NCBI RefSeq assembly: GCF_000428825.1
Contig: NZ_AUAR01000020.1
Span: 1 to 64,000, forward strand
Direction: 5' to 3'
DNA length: 64,000 nucleotides
DNA from: Desulfomicrobium escambiense DSM 10707
Lineage (GTDB): Bacteria > Desulfobacterota > Desulfovibrionia > Desulfovibrionales > Desulfomicrobiaceae
Below the pieces are notes generated by a model, which was not told where the DNA came from, did no database searches, and was given only the letters and a program-made list of their open reading frames with translations. Numbering within the stretch: position 1 is the stretch's first letter; every line of letters starts with the position of its first letter. Of this stretch, positions 61,433-64,000 are shown piece by piece. Both the position numbers and the translations under genes were made by a program.

Positions 61433-62589
61433 CATTCCGCGAGCCGGTCCAGTCCCTGCCGCAGGTCGTCCAGCAGGTCCTGCGGGTCTTCCAGGCCGAT
61501 GTTCAGGCGGATGAGCGTCCTGTCCTGCAGCGGGCCGCCAAAGCGCCGCGCAGGGCGTCCCGTGGTCGCCAGGCTCATGAAGCCGCCCCAGCTGTAGCCG
61601 ATGCCGAAGAGCTGCAGGCTGTCGAGGAAGCGGCCGAGGGCGTCGTCAGGGTATTCCTTTTTCAGCGTGATGGCGAAGAGCCCCGACGAGCCGCGGAAGT
61701 CCCGCTTCCAGCGGTCGTGCTGGGGGTGGGAGGGCAGGGCGGGGTGGAGAACCATGTCCACCAGAGGATGTCCGGCCAGGCCCGAGGCCACGGCCAGGGC
61801 CGAGGCCTGGTGCGCGCGCATGCGCACGTCCAGAGTCTTGAGCCCCCGCAGGGCGAGGGCGCAGTCTTCGGGCGAAGCGTAGATCTCGCGGCAGGCGTAG
61901 AAGTCGGCCAGGGTCTGCGCGTGGTCCGCGTTGACTGACACCGAACCCATGAGCAGGTCCGAGTGGCCGCAGATGTACTTGGTCACGGACTGGATGACCA
62001 CATCCACGCCCAGCGCGAAGGGGTCGAGAAACAGAGGCGTGGCCCAGGTGTTGTCGAGGACCGTGACGATCCTGCGCCTGCGCGCCTCGGCGGTCACGGC
62101 CGGGATGTCCTGGATCTCGAAGGTGATGGAGCCGGGGGACTCCAGGAAGACGAGGCGCGTCTCGGGACGCAGGAACTGCGTGATATCCGCACCGACGTCC
62201 GGCGGGACGGCGTCGCAGCGCACGCCGAATTTCCCGAGGACCTCGCGGCAGAAGCGGGTCGTGGGCCCGTAGGCGTTGTCGCAGACCAGCACGTGGTCGC
62301 CGGCCTGCACAAAGGCCATGAGCGTCTCGGAGATGGCGCTGATGCCCGAGGGGAAGACCCGCGTCAGGGCGGCCCTCTCCAGGTCCTGCAGGGCTTCCTC
62401 CAGCATGCGTTGCTGGGGCAGGCGGTCTGTGCCGTAGGTGATGCCGGGGTATTCGCCCCGTCCTGCCCGCAGGAAGTCGGCGTGGCTGTCGAAGAGGACG
62501 GTGGAGCCGCGCTGGACCGGAGGGCTGACGGTGCGTGCGGCCGGGCAAGGCGTGAGGGGGGCGTGGATCAGTCGTGTGGAGGGGCGCAT
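61432..62589 (-). CDS. Cys/Met metabolism PLP enzyme (cystathionine beta-lyase-like)
   Basis: PLP-dependent enzyme of 385 residues in the cystathionine beta-lyase/gamma-synthase family. The PLP Lys is in QSVTKYICGHSD; YGTDRLPQQRMLEEAL and LDNTWATPLF are further family marks. The overall pattern is closest to MetC, which makes homocysteine from cystathionine, but related lyases cannot be excluded. The ATG at 62589 follows GGGAG; a much longer upstream frame is not coding. Confidence 0.9.
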   Translation of the reverse strand: MRPSTRLIHAPLTPCPAARTVSPPVQRGSTVLFDSHADFLRAGRGEYPGITYGTDRLPQQRMLEEALQDLERAALTRVFPSGISAISETLMAFVQAGDHVLVCDNAYGPTTRFCREVLGKFGVRCDAVPPDVGADITQFLRPETRLVFLESPGSITFEIQDIPAVTAEARRRRIVTVLDNTWATPLFLDPFALGVDVVIQSVTKYICGHSDLLMGSVSVNADHAQTLADFYACREIYASPEDCALALRGLKTLDVRMRAHQASALAVASGLAGHPLVDMVLHPALPSHPQHDRWKRDFRGSSGLFAITLKKEYPDDALGRFLDSLQLFGIGYSWGGFMSLATTGRPARRFGGPLQDRTLIRLNIGLEDPQDLLDDLRQGLDRLAE

Positions 62590-62644
62590 GGGGGAACTCC
62601 CGTGTTTAGCAAGAACCGTGCGGAAGAAAATTGGGCTTGAGGTT

Positions 62645-62673
62645 TTGACGAAAGGGATTTCCTCGTGTAGGTA
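62645..62673 (+). promoter_or_regulatory. Predicted promoter of the first NlpC/P60 gene
   Basis: TTGACG (62645-62650), 17-base spacer, TAGGTA (62668-62673), about 33 bases before the ATG, which has AGGAGG upstream. Confidence 0.45.
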
Positions 62674-62706
62674 CTCCCGAAATATTCTGGAACAGGAGGG
62701 GAAGCT

Positions 62707-63447
62707 ATGGGTTTTCGACACAGTGGGCAAGGCCCTGTTGACTGGCTGCACGTGCTGTGCGCGTTTCTCTTCGCCCTGGCCCTCGCCGGCGGGGGATGCG
62801 CCCCCAAGGCTGCGGGACCTGGTTCCGCAGGCATGCAGGCTCCGGATCAGCAGACCGCCTGTGCGCCTGTGACGACCCCGGAAAACGCTCCCGTTCCCGC
62901 TCCGCCCCGCGAGGCCGACTTCTCGGCAGTTTTCGACGAACACGATCATCTTTTCGGCGATATGTCCCTGAACGGGGACGTTGAAGACGGCGAGCAGGAA
63001 GACGCGGCCATGACGCAGGACTCCCTCGAATCCGTCGAGGACGTTCCCTCCGTCAGCGATATCGTGCTGGCCCAGTACGAGGATTGGCAGGGTGTCAGAT
63101 ACCGTCCCGGGGGGACCGACTACCGCGGCGTGGATTGCTCCGGGCTGGTCCAGGCCATCTTCCGGGATGCCTTCGAGGTGGACCTGCCCCGCAGTTCCAC
63201 CGACCAGGCCAGGCTCGGAGAGGCAGTGCCCAAGGGCGACATCCGTCCCGGCGACCTCCTGTACTTCATCGACCGCGGCCGCAAGCACGTCGGCGTGGCG
63301 GTCAACGATCGTCAGTTCATCCACGCGTCCCGCCGCAAGGGCGTGATCATCTCCAAATTCGAAGGCTACTGGTCCAAGCGTCTCATCCGCGTCCGCCGGA
63401 TTCTCGACGAAAAGGACCAGGACGCGCTGATGCGCAAGGGCGGCTGA
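62707..63447 (+). CDS. NlpC/P60 family lipoprotein (cell-wall hydrolase)
   Basis: A 246-residue lipoprotein with lipobox LAGGGC and a long acidic linker. The C-terminal NlpC/P60 domain (about 115-235) has the catalytic Cys in GVDCSGLVQ, His in RKHVGVAV and the third polar residue in FIHAS. Such enzymes cut peptidoglycan stem peptides. A related gene follows directly. Confidence 0.94.
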   Translation: MGFRHSGQGPVDWLHVLCAFLFALALAGGGCAPKAAGPGSAGMQAPDQQTACAPVTTPENAPVPAPPREADFSAVFDEHDHLFGDMSLNGDVEDGEQEDAAMTQDSLESVEDVPSVSDIVLAQYEDWQGVRYRPGGTDYRGVDCSGLVQAIFRDAFEVDLPRSSTDQARLGEAVPKGDIRPGDLLYFIDRGRKHVGVAVNDRQFIHASRRKGVIISKFEGYWSKRLIRVRRILDEKDQDALMRKGG

Positions 63448-63500
63448 GGCCCGAGTCTCGCCCCGATCCCGCCCCGGCGGCGGCACATGGGAAAATGGGC

Positions 63501-64000
63501 ATGCGCTGTCTCACGTTTCCGATTCCCTTCATCCGACCGCTCCTCGTTCTCGCCGCCTGCGCCCTTTTCCTGTCCGCCGGCTGCGCATCCAAGACTGTCA
63601 TCCAGTCTGTCCCGTCTCCTCCTCCCGTTCAGCAGCCCGCCAGGCAGCCTGCCGTGACGGAAACCCTCCTGGCCAGATACGAGGCCTGGAAGGGCGTTCC
63701 GCACCGCATCGGCGGCACGGACCACCGTGGCGTGGACTGTTCGGGACTCATGCAGATCGTTTTCCGGGAAGCCTTCGACATGGAACTGCCGCGCACCTCG
63801 CGGGAGCAGAGCCGGCTTGGGCAGAACGTGCCGCCGGCCGACATGCGGCCCGGCGATCTGGTCTATTTCATCGACAAGCGCGGCGATCACATCGGCGTTG
63901 TGGTCGAGCGGGGCAGGTTCCTGCACGCGTCCGCGACCGTCGGGGTGACGGTATCGCAGTTCGATGCCTACTGGTGGCCGCGCCTCAAGCGGGTGCAGCG
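63501..64000 (+). CDS. NlpC/P60 family lipoprotein (partial, cut by window end)
   Basis: Second NlpC/P60 lipoprotein, cut at the right edge after about 166 codons. Lipobox LSAGC; catalytic Cys in GVDCSGLMQ, His in GDHIGVVV and His in FLHAS. It parallels the upstream gene but lacks its long acidic linker. ATG 63501 has GGGA at good spacing; ATG 63495 is an in-frame alternative. Probably from local duplication. Confidence 0.92.
   Translation, partial: MRCLTFPIPFIRPLLVLAACALFLSAGCASKTVIQSVPSPPPVQQPARQPAVTETLLARYEAWKGVPHRIGGTDHRGVDCSGLMQIVFREAFDMELPRTSREQSRLGQNVPPADMRPGDLVYFIDKRGDHIGVVVERGRFLHASATVGVTVSQFDAYWWPRLKRVQ

Overview
The window is GC-rich bacterial chromosome with tight gene packing, no insertion sequences, no phage genes and no CRISPR array. 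Its gene mix points to a Gram-negative, motile deltaproteobacterium of the Desulfovibrionales type (Desulfovibrio or Desulfomicrobium relatives): many PAS hybrid kinases, HDOD and HD-GYP proteins, a Tam outer-membrane assembly pair, class I KARI, a lone TatA and an acyl-CoA ligase beside a cupin regulator. The genus is an inference from gene content, not from a marker gene.

Layout. Positions 1-3.4 kb (minus) hold the front of a chemoreceptor and a large XRE-PAS4 regulator. Diverging from them, 3.8-10.3 kb carries two overlapping hybrid histidine kinases and a free receiver. Next come chemotaxis adaptation genes (cheB, a short cheR-like gene, cheD; 10.4-12.8 kb), an EAL phosphodiesterase, CorA, tRNA-Pro(CGG) and an HD-GYP response regulator. 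The stretch 18.2-30.2 kb is mostly housekeeping (RluA-type synthase, ftsY, Smr protein, beta-CASP hydrolase, rsmD-coaD-miaA, tatA), interrupted by an apparently dead receiver/GGDEF protein and an HDOD protein. From 30.2 to 37.3 kb lie a cupin regulator with acyl-CoA ligase, a HAD phosphatase, YggT, DUF167 and DUF465 genes and ilvB-ilvN-ilvC. A T2SSE/PilB-like ATPase follows. On the minus strand, rlmN-like, class II photolyase (frameshifted), tamA and tamB form one run (39.8-47.9 kb).

The most unusual part is 48.4-58.3 kb, all plus strand: a zinc-ribbon/PilZ protein, a membrane-anchored PstS-like/OmpA fusion, a CheY-like protein, a 1263-residue hybrid kinase ending in three histidine phosphotransfer domains, another receiver, a GAF-MshEN-GspE ATPase and a small zinc-ribbon membrane protein. 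The order suggests an envelope-sensing phosphorelay tied to a secretion-type ATPase and cyclic di-GMP, with no pilus or secretion apparatus in the window. The window closes with Hsp20, an HtrA protease, alanine racemase, a cystathionine beta-lyase-like enzyme and two NlpC/P60 lipoproteins, the last cut by the window edge.

Apart from the XRE and cupin regulators, no signalling protein here has a DNA-binding output. Cyclic di-GMP genes are weighted to breakdown and binding (EAL, HD-GYP, PilZ, MshEN); the two GGDEF-like domains both have altered active sites.
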